Source: an uncultured bacterium
Lineage (GTDB): Bacteria > Bacillota > Clostridia > Lachnospirales > Lachnospiraceae
Direction: 5' to 3'
Assembly: GCA_947086625.1 (NCBI GenBank)
Contig: CAMTZV010000092.1
Coordinates: 1 to 6,500, forward strand
DNA length: 6,500 nucleotides
Positions 1 to 5,957 of the stretch are shown here, piece after piece. Every line of letters begins with the position of its first letter. The stretch's first letter is position 1. The notes below the pieces were generated by a model, which was given only the letters and a program-made list of their open reading frames with translations, was not told the DNA's origin and ran no database searches. Made by a program: the position numbers and the translations under genes.

Positions 1-308
1 AGACCGTTGAGACGCACGCTGCGCCTGGCCATGTCCGCGCTCTCCTCCTGGATTTCCAGTCCATAAAAATGCTTTCCGCGCGTCTTCGCCTCCAGCAAAA
101 TGGGGATGATGCCGGTTCCGGTTCCCAGATCCAGCACGCATTCCCCCTCCCTTATCTGTGCAAATCCCGACAAAAGCACCGCATCCATGCCAAAGCAGAA
201 GCGCTCCCGGTTCTGGATGATCCGGTAACCGTTGCGCTCTAAATCATCCAGCCGCTCACCGGGCCCCAGAAGCGCCCTGTCCGTCCTCTCTGTGTGTTCT
301 CTCTCCAC
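1..308 (-). CDS. TrmN6/YabB-type tRNA1(Val) adenine-N6 methyltransferase, N-terminal part (runs off the window)
   Basis: SAM-dependent methyltransferase of the TrmN6/YabB/YfiC group, whose E. coli member methylates N6 of A37 in tRNA-Val; that substrate is inferred here. The visible 102 codons show the typical N-terminal block (ERLDDLERNGYRIIQN, then RFCFGMDAVLLSGF, about residues 18-49). SAM-binding motif I follows (VLDLGTGTGI, residues 58-67), then the acidic loop after strand 2 (GLEIQEESADMA, residues 83-94). The NPPY catalytic motif would lie beyond base 1 and cannot be seen. No in-frame ATG lies upstream of the conserved block. The best start is GTG at 308, with an AAAGGA-like ribosome site about 11 bases upstream. 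That start overlaps the 3' end of the ricT gene by 53 bases in another frame. Bacillus yabB occupies the same position but with yabA in between. The family call is firm; the start is moderately supported. Confidence 0.85.
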   Translation of the reverse strand, partial: MEREHTERTDRALLGPGERLDDLERNGYRIIQNRERFCFGMDAVLLSGFAQIREGECVLDLGTGTGIIPILLEAKTRGKHFYGLEIQEESADMARRSVRLNG

Positions 309-1473
309 GCTCCGTTTGATCCTTTCCGTGATTTTTGCCCCGGCCTCGATAGTTATAATTGCTCCGGCGCGGGCGCGGCTCACGGTTCTCGTGCTCGCCG
401 CCCGCCTCCTTCTCTTTTTCCTTATCTTTCTCTTTTTCCTTCTGGTAATCCCTGCGGCCTCTGCCCTTCGTGCGCTCCCTGCCCCGGTCGCGCTCGCTCC
501 GCTCGCGCGGCTCGCGTTTCTTCTCCTCACGGGCCTCATGCTCCCGCCCGGCCGTGCGCCCGGTGCGCTCCGGCTTCTGCGCCAGAGTATCCTCCTCCTC
601 GAGCTCCTCCAATTCTTCCAGCTCTTCGAGCTCCTTCGCCGAGAGCTTCGTGTTTTTCCTGCGCGGCCGAAACTTTAACTCGTCAACCTCGTACTCCCGC
701 AGCTCCTTCTCGTCGTCCACCTCGACTAAAACCTTCACCTTCTGGCGCAGGACGCTCACGCTCTGCACCTCGCCCTTCATTCCGTCGCCTGTCGTGACAA
801 AATCGCCGACATTTGGGAGACGGCTGTTTAAATATTCGTACGTCTCCTCCTCGTTTTTCAGGCAGCACATGAGTCTGCCGCACACGCCGGAAATTTTTGT
901 GGGGTTTAAGGAAAGGTTCTGTTCCTTCGCCATCTTGATGGACACCGGCACGAAATCGGCCAGATACGACGCACAGCACAACTCCCTGCCGCAGATGCCG
1001 ATGCCGCCTAACATCTTCGTCTCGTCGCGCACGCCGATCTGGCGAAGCTCGATGCGCGTGCGGAACACGCTCGCGAGATCCTTTACGAGCTCGCGGAAAT
1101 CGATGCGCCCGTCCGCGGTAAAGTAAAACAGCAGCTTGTTATTGTCAAACGTATACTCCGCCTGCACAAGCTTCATCTCAAGCCCGTGCTTTGCGATCTT
1201 TTCCTGGCAGATCTTATACGCCCCCTTCTCCTTCTCCCGGTTGCGCTCGACCACGCGCTCGTCCTCCTCGGTGGCAACACGGATAACCGGCTTGATCGGC
1301 TGGACGACCGAATCGTCCGCAATCTCCCGCGGCGCCATAAGCACCGTCCCAAACTCCACGCCCCGCGCGGTCTCAACGATGGCGTGGCTGCCCACCTCCA
1401 TCTCAAAATCCCCGGGGTCAAAATAATACATCTTTCCCGCATTGCGGAAACGGATTCCAACTACCTTTGTCAT
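256..1473 (-). CDS. ricT: RicT/YaaT, PSP1-domain iron-sulfur protein with long charged tail
   Basis: PSP1 C-terminal-domain protein equivalent to B. subtilis YaaT/RicT. There, RicT works with RicA and RicF in an Fe-S complex that helps RNase Y mature mRNAs and affects sporulation, competence and biofilm formation. The conserved region spans residues 1 to about 270. It has the cysteine motifs CGRELCC (C161, C166, C167) and CGRLMCC (C198, C203, C204), the family's probable [4Fe-4S] ligands, and GVRDETKMLGGIGICG just before the first. The Bacillus protein is about 275 residues; this one is 405. Residues 271-405 form an extra tail, first Leu-Glu repeats, then Lys/Glu/Arg-rich, then an RGRG-type end. 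ATG at 1473 is preceded by AAGGAG at 7-base spacing, lying inside the last codons of holB, whose stop is 1 base away, so translation is probably coupled. The function in this organism is inferred by homology. Confidence 0.93.
   Translation of the reverse strand: MTKVVGIRFRNAGKMYYFDPGDFEMEVGSHAIVETARGVEFGTVLMAPREIADDSVVQPIKPVIRVATEEDERVVERNREKEKGAYKICQEKIAKHGLEMKLVQAEYTFDNNKLLFYFTADGRIDFRELVKDLASVFRTRIELRQIGVRDETKMLGGIGICGRELCCASYLADFVPVSIKMAKEQNLSLNPTKISGVCGRLMCCLKNEEETYEYLNSRLPNVGDFVTTGDGMKGEVQSVSVLRQKVKVLVEVDDEKELREYEVDELKFRPRRKNTKLSAKELEELEELEELEEEDTLAQKPERTGRTAGREHEAREEKKREPRERSERDRGRERTKGRGRRDYQKEKEKDKEKEKEAGGEHENREPRPRRSNYNYRGRGKNHGKDQTERGERTHREDGQGASGAR
592..633 (-). repeat. Leu-Glu repeat segment in the RicT tail
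   Basis: Residues 281-294 of the RicT-like protein repeat a Glu-Leu-Glu unit (ELEELEELEELEEE), encoded by imperfect 9-base repeats of GAG/GAA and CTC/CTG-type codons. The segment is likely to form a short acidic helix between the PSP1 core and the basic tail. Similar low-complexity coding continues towards base 259 as Lys-Glu and Arg-Glu runs. Synonymous codons vary between units, so this is not a perfect DNA tandem repeat. Confidence 0.6.
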
Positions 1474-1474
1474 T

Positions 1475-2464
1475 TCAATTCTCCTTTATTGTCAACAGCA
1501 AAAGCTCGATGACCAAATCAAAGTTCACGTTGGCCTTCAAGCGCGCCTTCGCCTTTTCAAGCCCTTCCAGTATGAGCTGGATGCCGTGATAGGAGCTGGT
1601 ATTCGCCTGCTTTTTGATCTCGTAGACCTCATCCTTAAAGATGAGCCCGTTTACGTCTGCCGTTGCCTTGTATAGTAATACATCCCGATACCAGATCATC
1701 ATGATATCGAAATAATCATTGATTTCAAGCTTATATTCACTGATATGCTTTACCGCCCCGATCATCTCGGACAGCTCGATCTCCTTTACGCGCTTTAAAA
1801 GCTGCAGCGCTGCATCCCGGATTTCGTTAAAATGCGCGGATGAGGCCAGATTGATCGCCTTTCCGACGACGCCCTGTGAAAACGCCACGCACACGTCCGC
1901 CTGATAATCGACCACGCCGCACTTTTTCATAAGGAAGTCCCTGAGCTTATCGTTTGCCACCGGCTTTAAATCCAGACGGATGCATCTTGAGAGGATCGTC
2001 GGCAAAAACGCGTCCGCGTTTGTCGTCAGAAGCAGGAGGATCCCGTAGGCCGGCGGCTCTTCAATCGTCTTTAGAAGCGCATTCTGTGCCTGCACGTTCA
2101 TCTTCTCCGCCTCATCGACAATGTAGATCTTGTGAGGCCCGCTGTACGGCTTCACCGCGATATCCTGATTGATCTGCACGCGGATATCCTCAACACTGAT
2201 CGTGTTCGGCTTTTCATGCGTAACATATACGATATCGGGATGATTATGGCTTTTCGCCTGCTTACACGAGTGGCATGTGCCGCAGGCTTCCGCTCCTCCC
2301 GCCTCACATTGCAGGGCGGCCGCAAACGCCTCCGCGATCATGCGCTTTCCCGATGCCTCCGGCGCATTCAGAATATAGGCGTGACTCACCTTGTCCATCC
2401 GGATCGCATTCTGCAAATGCTCAATGATCTGTTCATTTCCTAAAATGTCTGAAAAAGCTGCCAT
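1475..2464 (-). CDS. holB: DNA polymerase III delta-prime subunit (clamp loader)
   Basis: AAA+ clamp-loader subunit that, with DnaX and delta, loads the beta clamp during replication. The 329 residues match the usual length. The order is a Walker A-like loop that has lost its first glycine (NAPEASGKR, 33-41), a four-cysteine zinc site (C53, C61, C64, C67), Walker B-like IYIVDEAEKM (113-122), NALLKTIEEPP (128-138) and a sensor/arginine-finger SRC motif (LSRC, 158-161). The altered P-loop suggests that this subunit does not hydrolyse ATP, as is known for E. coli delta-prime; DnaX paralogs would carry an intact loop. The ATG at 2464 follows GGGAGG at 2470-2475 with 5-base spacing. The gene lies between yaaR and ricT as in B. 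subtilis. A large hairpin sits just upstream of its ribosome site. Confidence 0.95.
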   Translation of the reverse strand: MAAFSDILGNEQIIEHLQNAIRMDKVSHAYILNAPEASGKRMIAEAFAAALQCEAGGAEACGTCHSCKQAKSHNHPDIVYVTHEKPNTISVEDIRVQINQDIAVKPYSGPHKIYIVDEAEKMNVQAQNALLKTIEEPPAYGILLLLTTNADAFLPTILSRCIRLDLKPVANDKLRDFLMKKCGVVDYQADVCVAFSQGVVGKAINLASSAHFNEIRDAALQLLKRVKEIELSEMIGAVKHISEYKLEINDYFDIMMIWYRDVLLYKATADVNGLIFKDEVYEIKKQANTSSYHGIQLILEGLEKAKARLKANVNFDLVIELLLLTIKEN

Positions 2465-2483
2465 AAGCCCCTCCCTCTTGCGC

Positions 2484-2526
2484 TAGTGTACTGTATCATT
2501 GATATTGTCAGTGATACAGTACACTA
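2484..2526. repeat. Long palindrome (19-bp stem, 5-nt loop) between yaaR and holB
   Basis: The left arm (2484-2502, TAGTGTACTGTATCATTGA) pairs with the right arm (2508-2526) over 19 positions. Eighteen pairs are Watson-Crick and one is a G-T wobble; the loop is 5 bases. In the transcribed minus strand the first three bases of the stem are the TAG stop codon of the yaaR gene. The holB ribosome site begins about 8 bases after the stem. Neither strand has a T-run after the stem, so it does not look like an intrinsic terminator. It could be an RNA processing or stability element, a two-fold symmetric operator, or a copy of a dispersed palindromic repeat. The sequence alone does not decide between these. 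Confidence 0.85.
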
Positions 2527-2970
2527 CGTTAAAATGTCCAGCAAAAGCCCCTCGATCTCCCCGATGCGGCTCAAAATGCTGATCTGGTCTTTCTCGTCCT
2601 CCACAAGCTCCTGCGCCAGCTCGTCGAGATTTTCATCGATCAGGCGGATGATCCCGTATACCCGGTGCCGCCCTCTGTGATCCAGAAAATTTTCCCTCGA
2701 AAATTTGTGCGAGCGGTTCACGATCTCATTCAGAAAATCCTTAATCAGCCCGCGGTACTTTTTCATCTCACGGATATCCATATGACGCGCGATGAGCTTT
2801 CCCTGCACGTTGATATCCTTTAGCATATTGTTGATCTTCGTCTGAAGATCGGCATCCTCAATCGCGCTCGTAAGCGTAAAACGGAACGTATCGTCCACTT
2901 GTCCAGCATTACTTGTCTGGCCCGCAGGCGCAAGCGGCGTCGTCTCGTTTACCCTGAAATAATTATCCAT
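2524..2970 (-). CDS. yaaR: YaaR-like DUF327 family protein
   Basis: Small (148 aa), probably cytosolic, helical protein of the DUF327/YaaR family, whose biochemical role is not established. Family hallmarks are visible: MDIREMKKYRGLIKDFLNEIV (about residues 64-84, split by no gap), DHRGRHRVYGII (97-108), and the C-terminal IGEIEGLLLDIL (136-147). The first 25 or so residues are polar, rich in Ala, Thr and Gln, and probably disordered. There is no signal peptide or membrane segment. ATG at 2970 follows AGGTGAT, a good match to the anti-Shine-Dalgarno end of 16S rRNA, with 8-base spacing. That site overlaps the stop codon of the kinase gene upstream. The family typically sits next to holB and ricT, as here. 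The stop codon lies in the arm of the palindrome at 2484-2526. Confidence 0.9.
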   Translation of the reverse strand: MDNYFRVNETTPLAPAGQTSNAGQVDDTFRFTLTSAIEDADLQTKINNMLKDINVQGKLIARHMDIREMKKYRGLIKDFLNEIVNRSHKFSRENFLDHRGRHRVYGIIRLIDENLDELAQELVEDEKDQISILSRIGEIEGLLLDILT

Positions 2971-2979
2971 ATAATTCCA

Positions 2980-3573
2980 TCACCTGTTTTGTATCGTGCG
3001 GATGTAAGCGGCGACCGTCTCCACCGTCTCATCCAGACTGACATTCTGAAAAATCGGCGCTATATTCTCCCGCGCTAAACGCTCCTGCGAGAAGTCCTCC
3101 TCGTCCGCCAGAAACCGGCGGCACATCTCCTTGTAGCTCGGCTTTGCCTCGCCCATCTCCCGCGCGAGCGCCCGCCTAAGCCGCTCGCCGTCCTCCACCT
3201 CTAAATAGATCGGTACAAGGCGGTCGTTTCCATAGTGGCCCCGCAGCTTTTTGTACGCCTCGAGCGTGTTGATCGTGAGATAATCCGAATGCGCGGGATC
3301 TATCCTTTCATGAGCGACCGTAAAATAGTACCAGAGTCCATGCGCCGTGTCATACGTGCGGCACTCGATAATTTTGCCGTCCTCCTGCAAGCGCCGAAAC
3401 TGCGCATCCGTATAGAAGTAATATTCCGCGCCGTCGCGCTCCCCCTCGCGGATCGGGCGGGTCGTTCCGGTCACAAGCCGCCTCAGCCCAAGCGTCCCGT
3501 CGTCTAACAGCCTGCGATAGACCGAGTCCTTTCCCGAGGAGCTTTTTCCCATGAGACAAAAGATATACGCCAT
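2980..3573 (-). CDS. Guanylate-kinase-like P-loop kinase, divergent paralog
   Basis: A 197-residue P-loop kinase resembling guanylate kinase. It has the nucleotide loop GKSSSGKDS (residues 9-17, with Asp after GK instead of Ser/Thr) and the GMP-binding-like segment TGTTRPIREGERDGAEYYF (35-53), which matches the family's TTR.PR.GE..G..Y.F motif. The next parts differ from housekeeping Gmk: the YGT segment is replaced by HGLWYYFTV (78-86), and the D.D.QG segment by TINTLEAYKKL (100-110). The substrate is therefore uncertain. The reading frame is open further upstream, to GTG at 3666. ATG at 3573 is preferred because AGAGGA lies just upstream, the P-loop then sits at residue 9 as usual, and a promoter lies at 3605-3632. 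It occupies the place of tmk in the equivalent Bacillus cluster, and its stop is 9 bases from yaaR. Confidence 0.8.
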   Translation of the reverse strand: MAYIFCLMGKSSSGKDSVYRRLLDDGTLGLRRLVTGTTRPIREGERDGAEYYFYTDAQFRRLQEDGKIIECRTYDTAHGLWYYFTVAHERIDPAHSDYLTINTLEAYKKLRGHYGNDRLVPIYLEVEDGERLRRALAREMGEAKPSYKEMCRRFLADEEDFSQERLARENIAPIFQNVSLDETVETVAAYIRTIQNR

Positions 3574-3580
3574 TTCCTCT

Positions 3581-3643
3581 CTACTCCCTTTTTGTGCCTT
3601 TTTTAGTATACCACAACTTTCTGTCATTGCAATTACAATCCAC
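3581..3643 (-). CDS. Possible 20-codon small ORF upstream of the kinase gene
   Basis: A GTG codon at 3643 lies exactly 6 bases after a perfect Shine-Dalgarno sequence, AAGGAGG (3650-3656). The frame stays open for 20 codons and ends with TAG at 3581-3583. This places the stop 7 bases before the kinase ATG, overlapping its ribosome-binding region. The peptide would begin MDCNCNDRK, contain one Trp, and end in a Lys/Arg-rich stretch. The layout resembles a translationally coupled or leader ORF. Against it, the promoter at 3605-3632 lies inside this ORF, so only read-through transcripts from the decarboxylase gene could carry it. No family is recognised, and chance occurrence is quite possible. 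Confidence 0.25.
   Translation of the reverse strand: MDCNCNDRKLWYTKKGTKRE
3605..3632 (-). promoter_or_regulatory. Probable sigma-A promoter for the kinase-yaaR-holB-ricT genes
   Basis: On the minus strand, a -35-like TTGCAA (3627-3632) is separated by 16 bases from a -10 TATACT (3605-3610). The -10 is preceded by TGG, an extended -10 signature. Transcription would start near 3598, leaving a leader of about 25 bases before the kinase ATG at 3573. The tract lies in the only gap of the cluster that is AT-rich, which adds support. It would let the replication/RNA-processing genes be expressed independently of the AbiE-decarboxylase genes upstream. No terminator is visible between the two groups, so read-through is also likely. 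Confidence 0.6.
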
Positions 3644-3659
3644 TGGAAGCCTCCTTCCG

Positions 3660-5060
3660 TCAGCACACCACCTTTATGGCATGTCCGTCGATTCCCTCCG
3701 GTGAAAGCCCCCGCGCCTGCAGCTTTCGCATATCCTCCACAAACGCTGTGTCAATGCGCTCGCCCGGTACGAGGATCGGGATACCCGGAGGATACAGATA
3801 TACAAAGCCTCCGCTCACACGCCCCGCAGAGTCCTCCAGATCAACTGCGGTAAGCTGCCGCTCCGAAGCGTCAGAAACAGACATAATCTGTTCTTTTTCA
3901 CTGTAAGTGCGCCGAATAAAATCATCCGGCTTGTCTTCGCGCGGATGCAGTGTCGCGTCGATTGCAAAGAGCGCCTCCAAAAGCCGTTCAAAGCCCTCCG
4001 CCTCATCCATCAGCGAGCAGAGCGCAGTCACATATTCCCCCGCGTACATCTCAAGCTGCAAATGAAAATCGCGCAGCAGCCTTTCGTACAGCTCTTTTCC
4101 CGTAATCTCACAATTTCGCGTGCTGACGAGGATCTTTGACGCGTCGTGACGGACAGCCGCCCGCCCGCCGAAGTCCTCCTCCTGCAGCACATGCAGCAGC
4201 CGTAAGCTCCTGCTCTTTCTGTAAAAATCCTTCAGATACCCGGCCAGCCGTTCAAACCGCGCATTTCCCTCGCTCTCCAAAAACGGCACGATGCGGCCAA
4301 GCCCCGCCATCAGCACATACGACGGAGAGCTGCTCTCGTAAATGCCAAGAAACTGCCGGATGCGCGCGCCGTCGACGCGGTCACTGCACAGATGCAGTAT
4401 GGCGCTTTGCGTAAACGCCGGAAGCGTCTTGTGAACACTCTGAATCACCACATCCGCACCCTGTCTCACTGCCGATTCCGGAAAAAACGGATGGAAGCCA
4501 AAATGCGCGCCGTGCGCCTCGTCCACGATGAGCGGTTTCCCGTGCGCGTGCGAAAGACGCGCGATCGCGGCAACATCGGAGACGACACCGTCGTACGTCG
4601 GGCTTGTAATATATACCGCTTCAATCTGCTTATCAGCGGAAAGAATCTGCTCTATATCATCCGGTAATACTGACCCTTGAATCTGAAAGCTGCCAATCTG
4701 CGGATAGACGTAGCAGACCTCAAGCGCCCGCAGCAAAAGAGCATGGTAGGCGGCTCTGTGCGAGTTGCGCGCAAGCAGCAGCCGCCCGCCGCGGCCCACC
4801 GCAGCCGAGACTGCCGCCAGAATCCCGCACGTGCTCCCGTTCACAAGAAAGAAGCTCTCCCGCGCACCGACAGCTTCTGCATATCGCTTCTGCTCCTGCG
4901 CCAGAATCCCCCGCGCATGGTGCAGGTCATCGAAGCCGTCCACCTCCGTGATATCCAATGCATAGGCATCCGTCCCCAGCGCCGTGCGCCGCTTGTGCCC
5001 CGGCATGTGAAACGGGTAAACGTCGGATGATCCGTATTCCTGCAATTTTTCCAGCAGCAT
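3660..5060 (-). CDS. PLP-dependent Orn/Lys/Arg decarboxylase family protein (YaaO/SpeA-like)
   Basis: Fold-type I PLP enzyme of the group that removes CO2 from ornithine, lysine or arginine, feeding polyamine synthesis or acid tolerance. At 466 residues it matches the short Bacillus YaaO/SpeA type, not the roughly 700-residue E. coli enzymes, which carry an extra N-terminal domain. Visible signatures are PFHMPGHKR (16-24), DITEVDGFDDLHHA (36-49), NGSTCGILAA (74-83), IVDEAHGAHF (178-187, Asp180 expected at the pyridine nitrogen) and SVHKT (208-212, with Lys211 as the Schiff-base lysine). The late motif YPPGIPILVPGE is at 423-434. All key residues look intact, so it is probably active, but which amino acid it uses cannot be read from the sequence. 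ATG at 5060 follows TAAGGAGGAGCC, whose TAA is the stop of the AbiEii-like gene, pointing to co-transcription. Confidence 0.92.
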   Translation of the reverse strand: MLLEKLQEYGSSDVYPFHMPGHKRRTALGTDAYALDITEVDGFDDLHHARGILAQEQKRYAEAVGARESFFLVNGSTCGILAAVSAAVGRGGRLLLARNSHRAAYHALLLRALEVCYVYPQIGSFQIQGSVLPDDIEQILSADKQIEAVYITSPTYDGVVSDVAAIARLSHAHGKPLIVDEAHGAHFGFHPFFPESAVRQGADVVIQSVHKTLPAFTQSAILHLCSDRVDGARIRQFLGIYESSSPSYVLMAGLGRIVPFLESEGNARFERLAGYLKDFYRKSRSLRLLHVLQEEDFGGRAAVRHDASKILVSTRNCEITGKELYERLLRDFHLQLEMYAGEYVTALCSLMDEAEGFERLLEALFAIDATLHPREDKPDDFIRRTYSEKEQIMSVSDASERQLTAVDLEDSAGRVSGGFVYLYPPGIPILVPGERIDTAFVEDMRKLQARGLSPEGIDGHAIKVVC

Positions 5061-5069
5061 GGCTCCTCC

Positions 5070-5957
5070 TTAATCCAGATAGCGGCACAAATCCGGGATC
5101 CAGCTTCCGAGATAGACGAGCCCCTCGAGCTTTGCCGACCACAGCGGCCGCAAAAAGCTCCAGAAGCGACCGTAGACCTCCTCCCAGGACGGTGTCTGTT
5201 TTTGATTCCTTTTCAGATAGCCCTTCCATTTTTTCTGCAAAAAAGGGTAGGCCCCATAGCCGTCCAGCTGCGCAAAGCGTGCCTCATCCATCGGAATATC
5301 CCGCTCTTCGCAAAACGTTACAAGCTTCTTTTGGAACTGCCTGCCCTCAAAGCCGCACAATCCAAGTATCTCATAGATGCGCTCAAATACCGCCATATCG
5401 CCGATGAGCTCAAGCTTTGAGAACACCTCGCCCAGATCGTCAAAAAATGTCTCCTCCGCCGGATACAAAAGCAGCGTGGCCGTCTTGTTGTTCTCCATCA
5501 CAAGCCGCAGCGTATACTCCTTTGCGGGATGCGTAAGCGCGTTCTCCTCCATCGGGGCAATCACGAGAGAAAGCGGCATGCGCATCCCGTCCAGCAGGGC
5601 GTTCAGCTCCACGAAAAGACGCCCTCCCTCCATGTGTGAGCGCCAGCTCCACTCGATATTCGTCTCCCGTTCCCACTTGATCGTCGTCTTTAAAAACTGC
5701 GCAAACTCAGCCTTTGAAAAGCGCTCCTGAGGCTTTATCAGGCAGGCGTATTCCAGACGGTGACAGACTGCCCTTTTCGACCCTTTCAGCCCCAGCACAT
5801 CCGGATTTTTTAAAAGCAGGCGTTCCCCCCGCTCAGATGCGGCCAGCTTCACCGTCAGCTGCTCCAGCACGTAGCTCGCAAACAGACACTCCATCGAAAT
5901 GTCAAGACCCCTGCTCTTTTCCTGGATCGCCGCTTTTCCAATCAGATTTCTTCTCAA
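5070..5957 (-). CDS. AbiEii-like nucleotidyltransferase-fold protein, apparently degenerate
   Basis: A 295-residue protein whose position and N-terminal pattern match AbiEii/AbiGii (MenT-like) toxins of type IV toxin-antitoxin pairs. The first 50 residues fit the family (helical lead, then YVLEQLTVKL and LLLK). Catalytic motifs, aligned by eye, look eroded. The usual KGG is KNP (50-52). The D-[LI]-D acidic pair is RLE (67-69). The later D-I-x-x-G-D block reads LSLVIAPME (129-137). The AEKL block reads FFDDLGEVF (171-179). The frame is intact, with no frameshift or stop. The start is TTG at 5957, directly after the TAA of the AbiEi-like gene, so translation probably depends on reinitiation; ATG at residue 22 would cut into the conserved helix. 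It may be an inactive or repurposed member. A non-toxin role is inference, and the family call is moderately sure. Confidence 0.65.
   Translation of the reverse strand: MRRNLIGKAAIQEKSRGLDISMECLFASYVLEQLTVKLAASERGERLLLKNPDVLGLKGSKRAVCHRLEYACLIKPQERFSKAEFAQFLKTTIKWERETNIEWSWRSHMEGGRLFVELNALLDGMRMPLSLVIAPMEENALTHPAKEYTLRLVMENNKTATLLLYPAEETFFDDLGEVFSKLELIGDMAVFERIYEILGLCGFEGRQFQKKLVTFCEERDIPMDEARFAQLDGYGAYPFLQKKWKGYLKRNQKQTPSWEEVYGRFWSFLRPLWSAKLEGLVYLGSWIPDLCRYLD

Noticed and set aside
232..797. Plus-strand frames of 148 and 167 codons, one with hydrophobic Leu/Ala/Phe runs that could pass for membrane segments
   Set aside because: They are antisense images of the Lys/Glu/Arg-rich RicT tail and the trmN6-like start. 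The apparent hydrophobicity is a codon-complement effect.
470..1126. 218-codon plus-strand frame, very Ser/Arg-rich
   Set aside because: It lies wholly antisense to the well-supported ricT gene. Its Ser runs come from reading the Glu/Leu repeat codons backwards; it has no ribosome site and no recognisable family.
2484..2526. Palindrome read as a rho-independent terminator
   Set aside because: No T-run follows the stem on either strand, and the holB ribosome site follows within about 8 bases in the same direction of transcription.
3642..3660. Short inverted repeat GGAAG-GAGG-CTTCC after the decarboxylase stop as a terminator
   Set aside because: The stem is only 5 bp and no T-run follows. 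The bases also form the AAGGAGG ribosome-site sequence.
2980..3666. Long form of the kinase starting at GTG 3666
   Set aside because: The extra 31 residues resemble no kinase N-terminus, overlap the decarboxylase stop, and contain the extended -10 promoter. ATG at 3573 has its own ribosome site and puts the P-loop at the usual distance.
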